A stretch of DNA of 64,000 nucleotides, taken from Caulobacter zeae. GTDB taxonomy: Bacteria; Pseudomonadota; Alphaproteobacteria; Caulobacterales; Caulobacteraceae. The notes under the pieces are model-generated. The model was not told the origin of the DNA and ran no database searches. It saw only the letters and a program-made list of their open reading frames with translations. The position numbers were made by a program, and so were the translations under genes. Numbering within the stretch: the first letter of the stretch is position 1; every line of letters begins with the position of its first letter. Of this stretch, positions 32,720 to 40,847 are shown piece by piece. Location of the stretch: NCBI RefSeq assembly GCF_002858925.1, contig NZ_PJRS01000016.1, forward strand, positions 1 to 64,000. Direction: 5' to 3'.

Positions 32720-33714
32720 GCGCCTCCCTCGATCTCCAGGCGGGGGAGGGCGCTTCGCCCGTCGCCGCCGACCTTTCCGATCTCGTCGCCCGCAACCACG
32801 CCCTGGCGGTGCTGGCGGCCCTGCGCGCGCCCGGCCTCGTCACCCGCGTCGCCCTCGACGCCGAGGCCGGCGTGGGGCCTTGGATCTTGTTCGGCGAAGA
32901 CGAGCCGAGCCTTCGCCTCGCCATCCGCGACCTGTCCGACGCCGTCTTCACCCCGGCCGACGACGCCGAACTGCTGGTCGCCCTCGACCGCGTCGAGCCC
33001 GTGCTGGCCGCCATCGAGGCCGCCACCACCGAGAGCCTGTTGCCGCTGGGTGTCGAGGCGCAGGCGCCGGACGGTCTGCTGGCCCTGTCGATCGCCGTCG
33101 AGGCGCAGGATGGCGCGCCCTTCGCCCACCTTGTCCTTGCCGTCGACCCCGAGATCGCCCGCGCCTGGCCGCAGCCGATCTTCGATCCGTGGGCGCCCGG
33201 CGCGCACCTGGCCGTGCCCGCGACCGGGCCGCTGGTGCTCGACGGACCCGAGCTGCCGGCGACGACCGCCGCCGCGCTTCGTCCTGGCGACATCGTCCTG
33301 ACCCCGCTGTCAGCCTCGCGCCCGGGCCTGGCCGCCCTGACCCTGTTCGATCGCCGCCTCGTCGGGCGGTTCGAGTTTTCCCATAGTCGCTTCACGCTCA
33401 ACGCCATCGAGGAGAGCGCCATGACCCCGCCGCTCGACATCGCCGTCGCCCCGACCGAGGACTCGGCGCCTGACGCCGCGCCCGTCGCCCCCGCCGACCT
33501 GCCCGTGCCGCTGAAGGTGCTGCTGGGCGAGGCCAGCCTGCCGCTGTCAGAGCTGGCAGGACTGCGCCCCGGCTCCACGGTCGTGCTGGCCGGCCCGCGC
33601 GAGGACGCCCCCGCCGTGCTGCTGGCCGGCGAACGCGCCATCGCCCGCGGCCGCCTCGTCCCCGTCGGCGAGGCCTGGGGCGTGCTGGTCGAGACCATAG
33701 GCGGCGAGGGCTGA
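32716..33714 (+). CDS. sctQ: T3SS sorting-platform protein SctQ
   Basis: 332 residues. The C-terminal 70 residues are a SpoA domain: PLKVLLGEASLPLSELAGLR, GSTVVLAGPREDAPAVLLAG and ARGRLVPVGEAWGVLVETI. An internal ATG at 33421 just before that domain could give a short second product, as known for other sctQ genes. The N-terminal part is variable. It directly precedes sctR. Confidence 0.85.
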   Translation: MSASLDLQAGEGASPVAADLSDLVARNHALAVLAALRAPGLVTRVALDAEAGVGPWILFGEDEPSLRLAIRDLSDAVFTPADDAELLVALDRVEPVLAAIEAATTESLLPLGVEAQAPDGLLALSIAVEAQDGAPFAHLVLAVDPEIARAWPQPIFDPWAPGAHLAVPATGPLVLDGPELPATTAAALRPGDIVLTPLSASRPGLAALTLFDRRLVGRFEFSHSRFTLNAIEESAMTPPLDIAVAPTEDSAPDAAPVAPADLPVPLKVLLGEASLPLSELAGLRPGSTVVLAGPREDAPAVLLAGERAIARGRLVPVGEAWGVLVETIGGEG

Positions 33715-33720
33715 ACCGCG

Positions 33721-34383
33721 ATGGACCTGACGCAATTCTCGCCGGGCTCGGCCCTCATCACCGTCATCCTTCTGGCGCTGGCGCCGTTCGTGGCGGTGAT
33801 GGTCACCTCGTTCACCAAGATCGTCGTCACGCTCAGCCTGCTGCGCAATGCGCTGGGCCTGCAGCAGGTGCCGCCCAACATCGTGCTCAACGGCCTGGCC
33901 CTGATCCTGACCCTCTACGTCATGTACCCCGTCGGCCAGCAGATGGCCGCCGCCAACCAGGACGTGAAGCCGATCGCCGCCGTCAGCAGCGACACCCAGG
34001 CCCTGTTCACCTATGCCGACAAGGCCAAGGAGCCGCTGCGCGAGTTCCTGATCAAGCATTCCACGCCCCGCGAGCGGGCCTTCTTCCTGAAGACCGCCCA
34101 GCGCATCAACGGCCCGGAAAAGGCCCGCGCCTTGACCCAGCGCGACTTCATCGTCGTCGTCCCGGCCTTCACCGTGTCTGAGCTGGCCGCGGCCTTCCAG
34201 ATCGGCTTCCTGATCTTCCTGCCGTTCCTGATCATCGATCTCGTGGTCTCCAACATCCTCCTGGCCATGGGCATGATGATGCTGTCGCCGACGACGGTGT
34301 CGCTGCCGTTCAAGCTCTTGCTGTTCGTGCTGATCGACGGCTGGGTGAAGCTCTCGCACGGCCTCGTGCTGTCCTACACGTGA
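33721..34383 (+). CDS. sctR: T3SS export gate protein SctR (FliP family)
   Basis: 220 residues. Family signatures: FTKIVVTLSLLRNALGLQQV then PPNIVLNGLAL, FIVVVPAFTVSELAAAFQIG and FLPFLIIDLVVSNILLAMGM. No signal peptide, as usual for injectisome SctR. Four membrane segments. With SctS and SctT it forms the export channel. Confidence 0.97.
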   Translation: MDLTQFSPGSALITVILLALAPFVAVMVTSFTKIVVTLSLLRNALGLQQVPPNIVLNGLALILTLYVMYPVGQQMAAANQDVKPIAAVSSDTQALFTYADKAKEPLREFLIKHSTPRERAFFLKTAQRINGPEKARALTQRDFIVVVPAFTVSELAAAFQIGFLIFLPFLIIDLVVSNILLAMGMMMLSPTTVSLPFKLLLFVLIDGWVKLSHGLVLSYT

Positions 34384-34396
34384 CGGGGGCCGCGCC

Positions 34397-34669
34397 ATGC
34401 TGAACGCCCAGGCCATCGAACTCGTCAACCAGGCCCTCTGGCTGGTGCTGATCCTGTCGGCCCCACCGATCGTCGCCGCCTCGCTGGTGGGCCTCTTCGT
34501 GGCGGTCATCCAGTCGGCCACCCAGCTGCAGGAGCAGACCCTGCAATATGCGGCCAAGTTCTTCGCCATCGTGCTGACGATCTTCGTCACCGCCAGCCTG
34601 CTGGGCGGCACGCTCTATCGCTTCGGCGACCGGGTGTTCACCGAGTTCCCGGCCATGGTCCGCCGATGA
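34397..34669 (+). CDS. sctS: T3SS export gate protein SctS (FliQ family)
   Basis: 90 residues with two membrane helices (ALWLVLILSAPPIVAASLVG and FFAIVLTIFVTASLLGGTLY) flanking the conserved loop QSATQLQEQTLQYAAK. Standard size and order between sctR and sctT. Confidence 0.96.
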   Translation: MLNAQAIELVNQALWLVLILSAPPIVAASLVGLFVAVIQSATQLQEQTLQYAAKFFAIVLTIFVTASLLGGTLYRFGDRVFTEFPAMVRR

Positions 34670-34679
34670 AGAGGAGCGC

Positions 34680-35483
34680 ATGACCGGAGCGCCCGACTGG
34701 CTCGGGGCGATCTTCGAGAACACCCTGATCCTGGCCGTCGGCGCGACCCGGGTGGCGGCGGCCTTCATGCTGCTGCCGCTGCTGTCGCCCGAGACCGTGC
34801 CAGCCCTGGTGCGCAACTCGATCTTCCTGGCCTTCGGGATCATCGTCATCACGCTTCAGCCCCAGCTAGCCCAGATGGAGCTGCCGACGGTCCAGTGGAT
34901 CATGATCTTCGCCAAGGAGGCCCTGGTGGGCCTGGTCATCGGCTTTTTCTTCGGGACCATGCTGTGGGCCCTGGAGGCGGCCGGCCAGATCATCGACGCC
35001 AAGGTCGGCGCCACCATCGCCCAGGTCGTCGACCCCTTGAGCGGCCACCAGACCTCGCTGACCGGAGAGTTCCTCAGCCGCCTGGCCAACTTCGTCTTCA
35101 TGTTCTCGGGCGGCCTCCTGCTGATGGTCGGGGTGATCCTCGACAGCTACGCGGTGTGGCCGATCGGCAGCCTGACCCCGGTCCTGTCCCTGCGCAGCCT
35201 GTCGCTGTTCGAGGGCGAGTTCTCGCGGCTGATGGTGATGGCCGTCATGCTGGCGACCCCGGCGCTGATCGTGCTCTACTTGGTCGACGGCGGCCTTGGC
35301 CTGATCAACCGCTACGCCCCGCAGCTCAACGTCTTCTCCCTGGGCCTGGCCATCAAGTCGTGGATCGCCACGGCGGTGGTCCTGGCCATGCTGACCGGCC
35401 TCGTCCAGTTGCTGCTCAACGAGATCGGCGCCCGGCCGACGGTGATCCTGCAGGTGCTGCGGGGGCTGGACGGGAAGGGCTGA
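34680..35483 (+). CDS. sctT: T3SS export gate protein SctT (FliR family)
   Basis: 267 residues with about six membrane segments. Typical features: GATRVAAAFMLLPLLSPETV at the N terminus, EALVGLVIGFFFGTMLWALE and INRYAPQLNVFSLGLAIKSW. It starts 10 bases after sctS with GAGGAG in front. Last structural gene of this operon. Confidence 0.95.
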   Translation: MTGAPDWLGAIFENTLILAVGATRVAAAFMLLPLLSPETVPALVRNSIFLAFGIIVITLQPQLAQMELPTVQWIMIFAKEALVGLVIGFFFGTMLWALEAAGQIIDAKVGATIAQVVDPLSGHQTSLTGEFLSRLANFVFMFSGGLLLMVGVILDSYAVWPIGSLTPVLSLRSLSLFEGEFSRLMVMAVMLATPALIVLYLVDGGLGLINRYAPQLNVFSLGLAIKSWIATAVVLAMLTGLVQLLLNEIGARPTVILQVLRGLDGKG

Positions 35484-35489
35484 CCCCCT

Positions 35490-35585
35490 CAGTCGCTTCG
35501 CGACAGCTCCCCCAGAGGGGGAGCATCTAGAGCGCCAAGATCCTCCCCCTCTGGGGGAGGTGGCCCGAAGGGCCGGAGGGGGCGC
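35490..35585. repeat. C/G-run intergenic repeat with hairpins (copy 1)
   Basis: Contains GCTCCCCCAGAGGGGGAGC and CCTCCCCCTCTGGGGGAGG, both self-complementary, followed by GGCCCGAAGGGCC. Related elements at about 38.1 and 46.2 kb. Follows sctT and probably acts as a terminator. Confidence 0.7.
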
Positions 35586-35598
35586 GCGTAGCGCGACC

Positions 35599-35632
35599 TA
35601 GGGTTTTCCCTGATGGGATACGCCCCAGCTAT
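35599..35632 (+). promoter_or_regulatory. Doubled inverted-repeat box upstream of the DUF1521 gene
   Basis: TAGGG-TTTT-CCCTG (35599-35612) followed by GGG-ATACG-CCCCA and then GCTAT. The layout distal repeat, proximal repeat, YTAT is the same as at the nuclease gene. About 80-100 bases before the ATG. Confidence 0.7.
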
Positions 35633-35709
35633 CTGGACCGCCCCGCTTGGCGCCACCTTTCGTCGCAGGCCGCAACCGGCGGCTATCCGATCGAGCAGGG
35701 GTAGGAGCG

Positions 35710-36525
35710 ATGACCACCATCAACGGCGCCTTGAACACGGCGCTCAACGCGGCGATCCTCACCGGCGTGGGCGCGGGCCTGGGCCAATCGCTGAAGACCT
35801 TCGGCGCCATGCAGTTCACCCTGGGCGCGATGGTCGCCGGGCTGTTCCAGCCCGCCCCCGCCCAGCAGCCGTTCACCGCCAGCATGCCCGGCGAGGGCAA
35901 GGCCGAGATCGACATCGGCGACGGCTACACCCTGTCGATCAACGAGGCCAATTCCGAGATCATCGTCCGCGACGCCGACGGCAACGCCACCCGCGTCTGG
36001 GGCGACCCGCACGTCAGCTACAACGGCGAGCACATCGGCGACTTCTGGGGCACGACGACCTTCCAGCTCGAGAACGGCACGAAGATCACGATCAACACCG
36101 AGACCTCGAAGTGGAATAACATGACCTACGCCGAGCAGGTGGTGGTCACGAAGGGCGACCAGGCGATCGTCATCGACGGGGTCAGCGAGCAGACCAAGGG
36201 CGACTTCTCGGTCACCCTCGGCGGCAGCGGCTACGCCCTCGACGCCGCCCATGACGACGGCTTCGTGATCCACGAGAACGACGCCGCCTCGTCGGGCTGG
36301 ACCAGCAGCATCACCGGCGGCGCCGTCGGCCAGGCCGACTTCGACCTGACCAAGCCGGGCATGGAGCCGGTGCGCGAGGCGCTGGAGGCCTTCAACTCGG
36401 GTCTGGGCCTGATGCTGACCGGCTGGCTGCTGGGCATCGGCGTCGCCGCCCTGGCCGAGGGCGGGGCGGAAGGCTCGACCACCAACGCCAAGGCGGCCGA
36501 GCGCTTCCCGCTGCTTGAGGTCTGA
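35710..36525 (+). CDS. DUF1521 (NopE-like, metal-induced self-cleaving) protein, candidate T3SS effector
   Basis: 271 residues from an ATG with AGGAG just upstream; the frame is open 63 bases further but lacks a ribosome site there. Residues 12-46 are a hydrophobic Gly/Ala stretch. From about 62 a DUF1521 domain follows: DIGDGYTLSINEANSEIIV, WGDPHV (98-102), GEHIGDFWGTTTFQLENGTK. In rhizobial NopE proteins this domain cuts itself between Asp and Pro of GDPHV when calcium binds; Asp99-Pro100 would be the site here. A C-terminal hydrophobic helix lies at about 231-247. No partner gene follows. Confidence 0.75.
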   Translation: MTTINGALNTALNAAILTGVGAGLGQSLKTFGAMQFTLGAMVAGLFQPAPAQQPFTASMPGEGKAEIDIGDGYTLSINEANSEIIVRDADGNATRVWGDPHVSYNGEHIGDFWGTTTFQLENGTKITINTETSKWNNMTYAEQVVVTKGDQAIVIDGVSEQTKGDFSVTLGGSGYALDAAHDDGFVIHENDAASSGWTSSITGGAVGQADFDLTKPGMEPVREALEAFNSGLGLMLTGWLLGIGVAALAEGGAEGSTTNAKAAERFPLLEV

Positions 36526-36545
36526 TCCGCCGCTTCTCCTGCGAC

Positions 36546-36603
36546 CCTTTCCGCTCTCCAAGATTTGCCAAATGACGCAAATCATCGTGGGTAGGCGGAA
36601 AGG
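36546..36603. promoter_or_regulatory. Nested inverted repeats before the adenosine deaminase gene
   Basis: CCTTTCCGC (36546-36554) pairs with GCGGAAAGG (36595-36603); inside, ATTTGC (36563-36568) pairs with GCAAAT (36577-36582). Located 16 bases before the start codon, so either an operator or an mRNA structure near the ribosome site. Confidence 0.4.
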
Positions 36604-36618
36604 ATCTGGGGGCGGACG

Positions 36619-38121
36619 ATGCGCGCGCGAAAGTGGTTTCTGACCAGCGGACTGATCATGGCGGCCGGGCTGTTGACGCTCTCGTCCGCCCAGGCCGCCC
36701 CGTCCGACGCCGAGGCGCGCGCATCGGCCGCCTTCGACGCCGCGGCCGGCGACAAGGCCAAGCTGCGGCTCTTCCTGCAGGCCATGCCCAAGGGCGGCGA
36801 CCTGCACAACCATCTGTGGGGCGCGCCCTACGCCGAGGACTTCGTCGCCTGGGCGGGCGAGGGCGGTCTATGCGTCTCGACCGCGACGCCGCCGGCCCTG
36901 ACCGGAGGTCCTTGCGACGGCAAGGCCACGGTTCCCGCCGCCGGCCTCGCCCGCCGCGACCCGGCGCTCTACAACCGGGTGATCGACAGCCTGTCGGTGC
37001 GCAACTACGACCGCGGCGCCGATCACGCCGCCGCCTCGGGCCACGACCAGTTCTTCTCGACCTTCGAGCGCTTCGCCGCCGCCGCCGTGCCCAATATCGG
37101 GCCGATGGTCGCCGTCACCCGCGAATACGCCGCCCAGGACCGCGTCTCCTATGTCGAGAGCTCGGCCAATCCCAACGCCATGCGCGCCTTCGCCGAGCGC
37201 GAGGCCGGCCGCTGGAACGGCGACTTCGCCAAGACCTACGCCGCCTTCGCGCCCGGCCTGCCGGCCATGGTCGAGGCCTCGCGCAAGGAGATGGACGCGG
37301 CCCTGGCCGAAGCCGACAAGCGCCTGGACTGCGCGCAGAACAGCGGAACCGCCGGTCCCTGCGCCGTAGAGGTGCGCTTCCAGCCCTTCGTCGAACGCGC
37401 CCAGCCGGCCGGCTTCGTGTTCGCCCAGATGGCCGCCGCCTTCGCCCTGGTCGACGCCGACCCGCGCTTCGTCGGAGTCAACATCGTCAATCCCGAGGAC
37501 CACCCGGTCTCGCTCGGCGACTACGCCCTGCACATGAAGATGATGAAGTACCTGTCGGGCCGCTACCCCAAGGTTCCGATGGCCCTGCACGCCGGCGAGC
37601 TGACCCTGGGCCTGACGCCGCCGCGCGACCTGACCTTCCACATCAACCAGGCCGTCATGGTGGCCGGCGCCAAGCGCATCGGCCACGGCGTCGACATCGC
37701 CTACGAGCACGACGCGCCGGGCCTGCTCAAGCAGATGGCCCGTGACAAGATCGCCGTAGAGATCAACCTGACCAGCAACGACGTCATCCTGGGCGTCAAG
37801 GGCGCAGACCACCCGCTATCGCTCTACCGCCAGGCCGGAGTTCCGGTGGTGCTGTCCACCGACGACGAGGGCGTCTCGCGCATCGACCTGACCAATGAGT
37901 ACGTCCGCGCCGCCGCCGAGCACGGCCTGCGCTATCCCGACCTCAAGGCCATGGCTCGCGACAGCCTGGAATACGCCTTCCTGCCGGGCAAGAGCCTGCG
38001 CGGCTCCACCGAATGCGCCAAGCCCGGTCCGGCCTGCGACGTGTTCCTGAACAAGAACCTCAAGGCCGCGATGCAATGGCGGCTGGAGAAGGACTTCGAA
38101 GACTTCGAAGCCGGCTTCTAG
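36619..38121 (+). CDS. Exported adenosine deaminase (ADGF/ADA2-like)
   Basis: 500 residues with a signal peptide (about 1-27, SSAQA). Metal-binding DLHNHLWG near residue 58 gives the HxH pair; FQPFVER, ALHAGELTLG (catalytic Glu), KRIGHGVDI and STDDEGVSR supply the remaining active-site residues. It deaminates adenosine to inosine, here in the periplasm or outside, probably for purine scavenging. It is longer than cytosolic enzymes (about 330). Stands alone after the T3SS region. Confidence 0.88.
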   Translation: MRARKWFLTSGLIMAAGLLTLSSAQAAPSDAEARASAAFDAAAGDKAKLRLFLQAMPKGGDLHNHLWGAPYAEDFVAWAGEGGLCVSTATPPALTGGPCDGKATVPAAGLARRDPALYNRVIDSLSVRNYDRGADHAAASGHDQFFSTFERFAAAAVPNIGPMVAVTREYAAQDRVSYVESSANPNAMRAFAEREAGRWNGDFAKTYAAFAPGLPAMVEASRKEMDAALAEADKRLDCAQNSGTAGPCAVEVRFQPFVERAQPAGFVFAQMAAAFALVDADPRFVGVNIVNPEDHPVSLGDYALHMKMMKYLSGRYPKVPMALHAGELTLGLTPPRDLTFHINQAVMVAGAKRIGHGVDIAYEHDAPGLLKQMARDKIAVEINLTSNDVILGVKGADHPLSLYRQAGVPVVLSTDDEGVSRIDLTNEYVRAAAEHGLRYPDLKAMARDSLEYAFLPGKSLRGSTECAKPGPACDVFLNKNLKAAMQWRLEKDFEDFEAGF

Positions 38122-38124
38122 ACC

Positions 38125-38255
38125 CTCCCCCTCTGGGGGAGGCGGCCGAAGGCCGGTGGGGGGACTTTTTCAGCTGCCGAGACGCTTGGCCGTTTCAGCA
38201 ACCCCGCCCCCCCAACCGATCGCTTTGCGATCACCTCCCCCACAGGGGGAGGTTC
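38125..38255. repeat. C/G-run intergenic repeat with hairpins (copy 2)
   Basis: CCTCCCCCTCTGGGGGAGG at the left, CCTCCCCCACAGGGGGAGG at the right, and cagctgccgagacgc plus GATCGCTTTGCGATC in between. It separates two convergent genes and probably terminates both. Confidence 0.7.
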
Positions 38256-38256
38256 C

Positions 38257-40731
38257 TCACCGCCCGCACGCCCCTGCCGGCCGTAGCACCAGCGCGTCCA
38301 GCACCACCCCCAGGTCCACCGAGGTCACCCGCACCGTCCGCTCGCCGCCGCACAGCGTCAGGCCCGAGCCCACGCGCAGGCGGCCGTCGGTCACGCCCTG
38401 CGCCCAGGCCTTGTCGCTCACCTTGCGCGGCGCGGCCACGCTCACCGGAGCGCCGCCGTCGGCGCTGACAGCCAGCCGCAGCGCCGTCTGGCCGTTCAGC
38501 GGGAAGGTCGGCAGCAGGTCGAGGTCCAGAGCCCAGGCCCCGGCCGGCAGTTTCACCGCATAGTCCAGCGCCGCGCCGCCGGTGGAGGCCTCGCGCACGT
38601 CGCCGGCCGCCATCGACGCCCCGCCGCGTCCCAGGCCGTCGATCCGCCGCCAGCCCTGGCCGTCGGCCGTCTCGGCCTCGACCACGATCAGTCCTTCGTC
38701 CTCGGCAGGCGAGGGCGCCAGGCGCGGCGCGGCCGCATCCGCCGCCGGGGCCGCGAACGGCCGCTGGCGGAACGAGGTCCAGGCGCCGTCGGCCGGCTCC
38801 ACCGACATGATCCCGCGCCACTTGCCGCCGGCGATCTCGTCGTTGAACCTGCGGGTGAGGGCGGCGATCTGCGCATCCGCCGCCCTGGCCTTGGCCGCGC
38901 GGGCGTGGGCCTCGTCCGGGCGCTCGCCGATCAAGCGGTCGAAGGCCTCGGCGTCGAAGAAGCGATGATTGGCCAGGGCCGCGTCCCGCACCGGATAGTC
39001 CACCAGCTCGAACCAGGCGTCGCGCTGCTCGGCGGGGACCCTGGCGGCCTCGGTGTCCAGCTTGGCGACCAGGGCGTCGAACCGCGCCAGCCGGGCGTTC
39101 GCCTGCTCGACCGACAGCGGGCTGGATCGCGGCGTCGACCCCTTGCCCCAGAACCATTGCAGGTGCTCGGGCTTGCGCTCGAAATTCAGCTGGTGGTGGT
39201 CGGCCAGGATTTGCGCGATCGCCCTGGCCTGCGAGGGTCCGAAGGTCTCGCGGGCGAAGGCCTCCTCGTAGCCGTGGGCGCCCAGTCCCCGCACGTGGTC
39301 CACGTCCCAGGCCATGTCGAGAAAGAGCTGCGTACCCAGTTCCGCCGGCTTGATGTCGCCGACGTTCACGACCCAAAGCTGGCGGGCGTCCAGGTCGTAG
39401 GCCCGGCCCATCTCCTCGATCACCAGGGCCGGCGGCACGGTCGACAGCCACAGATGCGACAGCGGCGCGCCCAGATAGGACAGGTGATAATAGACGCCCG
39501 AGCCGCCGGGACGCTTGCGCTCGTCGGCGTTCGGCAACTGGCGGATGTAGCCGAAATTGTCGTCCGGCCAGACCAGGGTCACGTCGTCGGGAATCTTCAG
39601 GCCCGAGCGGTAGATGTCGAGCACCTCCTTGTAGGCGGTGAACACCTGCGGGACGGTCTCGACTTTCGGGTCGACATGCTGGCCGATCAGCCCGCGCTGG
39701 TCGGTGATGATCTTCTCCAGCAGGGCGCGCTGGCCGTCGATATCGCCGCCGCCGACCATGCCGGAGTCGTGGATGCCCCGCATGCCCAGGGTGTAGATGC
39801 TCTCGTACTTGCCGTTGGTCTTGGCCCGCTCGCGCCAGTAGTCGAGCACGCCGCCCGGATTGGCCGCGTAGTTGAACGCCTCGGCCCCGGCCTTCCACTC
39901 GCCGACATTGTTGCGCAGCATCGGTTCGGCGTGGGACGAGCCCATGACGATCCCCCAGCGGTCGGCCAGGGCCGCGTTGGCCGGGTCGGCGTTGAAGGGT
40001 TTGGTCACCTCGTGCATGGCCGGCCACAGGGTATTGGCCTTCAGCCGCAGCAGCAGTTGGAACACCTTCTCGTAGGTCTTGGGTCCGATGTCGCCATAGG
40101 CCGGGTCGAAGGTCTTGGCCGCCCAGGGCTGAAGGCCCCAATCCTCGTCATTGATGAAGATCCCGCGATACTTCACCGACGGCGGGCCGAAGCGGCGCGC
40201 ATCGGCGGCGACATACAGCGCCTTTCTGCGCTGCGGCTTGACGTCCGCCCACCAGGTCCACGGCGAGACGCCGGCCGCGCGGCTCAGTTCATAGACGCCG
40301 AAGGCCGCGCCCCGTCGGTCGCTGCCGACGATCACCAGGGCCTTGTCGAGGCCGGGCGCGGGCTTGTCGACCACGGCGATTACGAAGCTTTCCCAGGCGC
40401 CGGAGAGGTCGCCGACATCAAGCTTGCTGTCGCGCACCAGGCCGTCGATCAGCGGGTTCCTGCCCAGCGTCCCGACGATGATGGCGGTCTTGCCGCTCGG
40501 CTTGCCGGTGGAGAGGGAAGGGGCCTTGCCGAGGACCGCGCCCAAGTCGTCCCGCAGGTCGCCGGCGGCCAGGCCGACGACGGGGAAGTCGCCTTCGGCA
40601 TGGAGGATCTCGGCGCCGGCGATGGCGAACGCGCCCGGCGTGCGCTTGTCGCTGACCCAGACGTCCTGCGCCCAAGCGGTGGTGGCCAAGACAGCCGCAA
40701 CAAAGCCGACCAGCAGCGACGTCAGCCGCAT
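38257..40731 (-). CDS. GH115 xylan alpha-(1,2)-glucuronidase
   Basis: 824 residues with a signal peptide (1-21, TTAWA). GH115 features include WTWWADVKPQRRKALYV, KYRGIFINDEDWGLQPWA, RLKANTLWPAMHE, WGIVMGSSHAEPM, LVWPDDNFGYIRQLP and MAWDVDHVRGLG. Such enzymes remove glucuronic acid side groups from xylan. The last 150 residues form a beta-rich GH115 C-terminal domain. GGAGG ribosome site. A GntR-type operator sits between this gene and the next. Confidence 0.92.
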   Translation of the reverse strand: MRLTSLLVGFVAAVLATTAWAQDVWVSDKRTPGAFAIAGAEILHAEGDFPVVGLAAGDLRDDLGAVLGKAPSLSTGKPSGKTAIIVGTLGRNPLIDGLVRDSKLDVGDLSGAWESFVIAVVDKPAPGLDKALVIVGSDRRGAAFGVYELSRAAGVSPWTWWADVKPQRRKALYVAADARRFGPPSVKYRGIFINDEDWGLQPWAAKTFDPAYGDIGPKTYEKVFQLLLRLKANTLWPAMHEVTKPFNADPANAALADRWGIVMGSSHAEPMLRNNVGEWKAGAEAFNYAANPGGVLDYWRERAKTNGKYESIYTLGMRGIHDSGMVGGGDIDGQRALLEKIITDQRGLIGQHVDPKVETVPQVFTAYKEVLDIYRSGLKIPDDVTLVWPDDNFGYIRQLPNADERKRPGGSGVYYHLSYLGAPLSHLWLSTVPPALVIEEMGRAYDLDARQLWVVNVGDIKPAELGTQLFLDMAWDVDHVRGLGAHGYEEAFARETFGPSQARAIAQILADHHQLNFERKPEHLQWFWGKGSTPRSSPLSVEQANARLARFDALVAKLDTEAARVPAEQRDAWFELVDYPVRDAALANHRFFDAEAFDRLIGERPDEAHARAAKARAADAQIAALTRRFNDEIAGGKWRGIMSVEPADGAWTSFRQRPFAAPAADAAAPRLAPSPAEDEGLIVVEAETADGQGWRRIDGLGRGGASMAAGDVREASTGGAALDYAVKLPAGAWALDLDLLPTFPLNGQTALRLAVSADGGAPVSVAAPRKVSDKAWAQGVTDGRLRVGSGLTLCGGERTVRVTSVDLGVVLDALVLRPAGACGR

Positions 40732-40736
40732 GGGTT

Positions 40737-40803
40737 TCCTCCAGATCGCAAAGCTGTCAGGCAGCTTGGTCGAATTGGTCAGACCATAGAGCGATCTGGA
40801 GGA
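40737..40803. promoter_or_regulatory. GntR/FadR-type operator region before GH115
   Basis: TGGTCAGACCA (40776-40786) matches the TGGTC-N-GACCA form used by FCD-type GntR regulators, which include hexuronate regulators. It is enclosed by perfect 13-base inverted arms, TCCTCCAGATCGC (40737-40749) and its complement (40791-40803); the gene-side arm overlaps the GH115 ribosome site. Confidence 0.55.
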
Positions 40804-40810
40804 TTATCCA

Positions 40811-40843
40811 TTCATTTCGTGAGCATTAATCCCACGAAATGAA
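40811..40843 (-). terminator. Hairpin after the phosphatase gene
   Basis: TTCATTTCGTG pairs perfectly with CACGAAATGAA across an 11-base loop, starting 4 bases past the stop codon. No clear T-run follows, so it could also be an operator for GH115. Confidence 0.45.
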
Positions 40844-40847
40844 ACTA

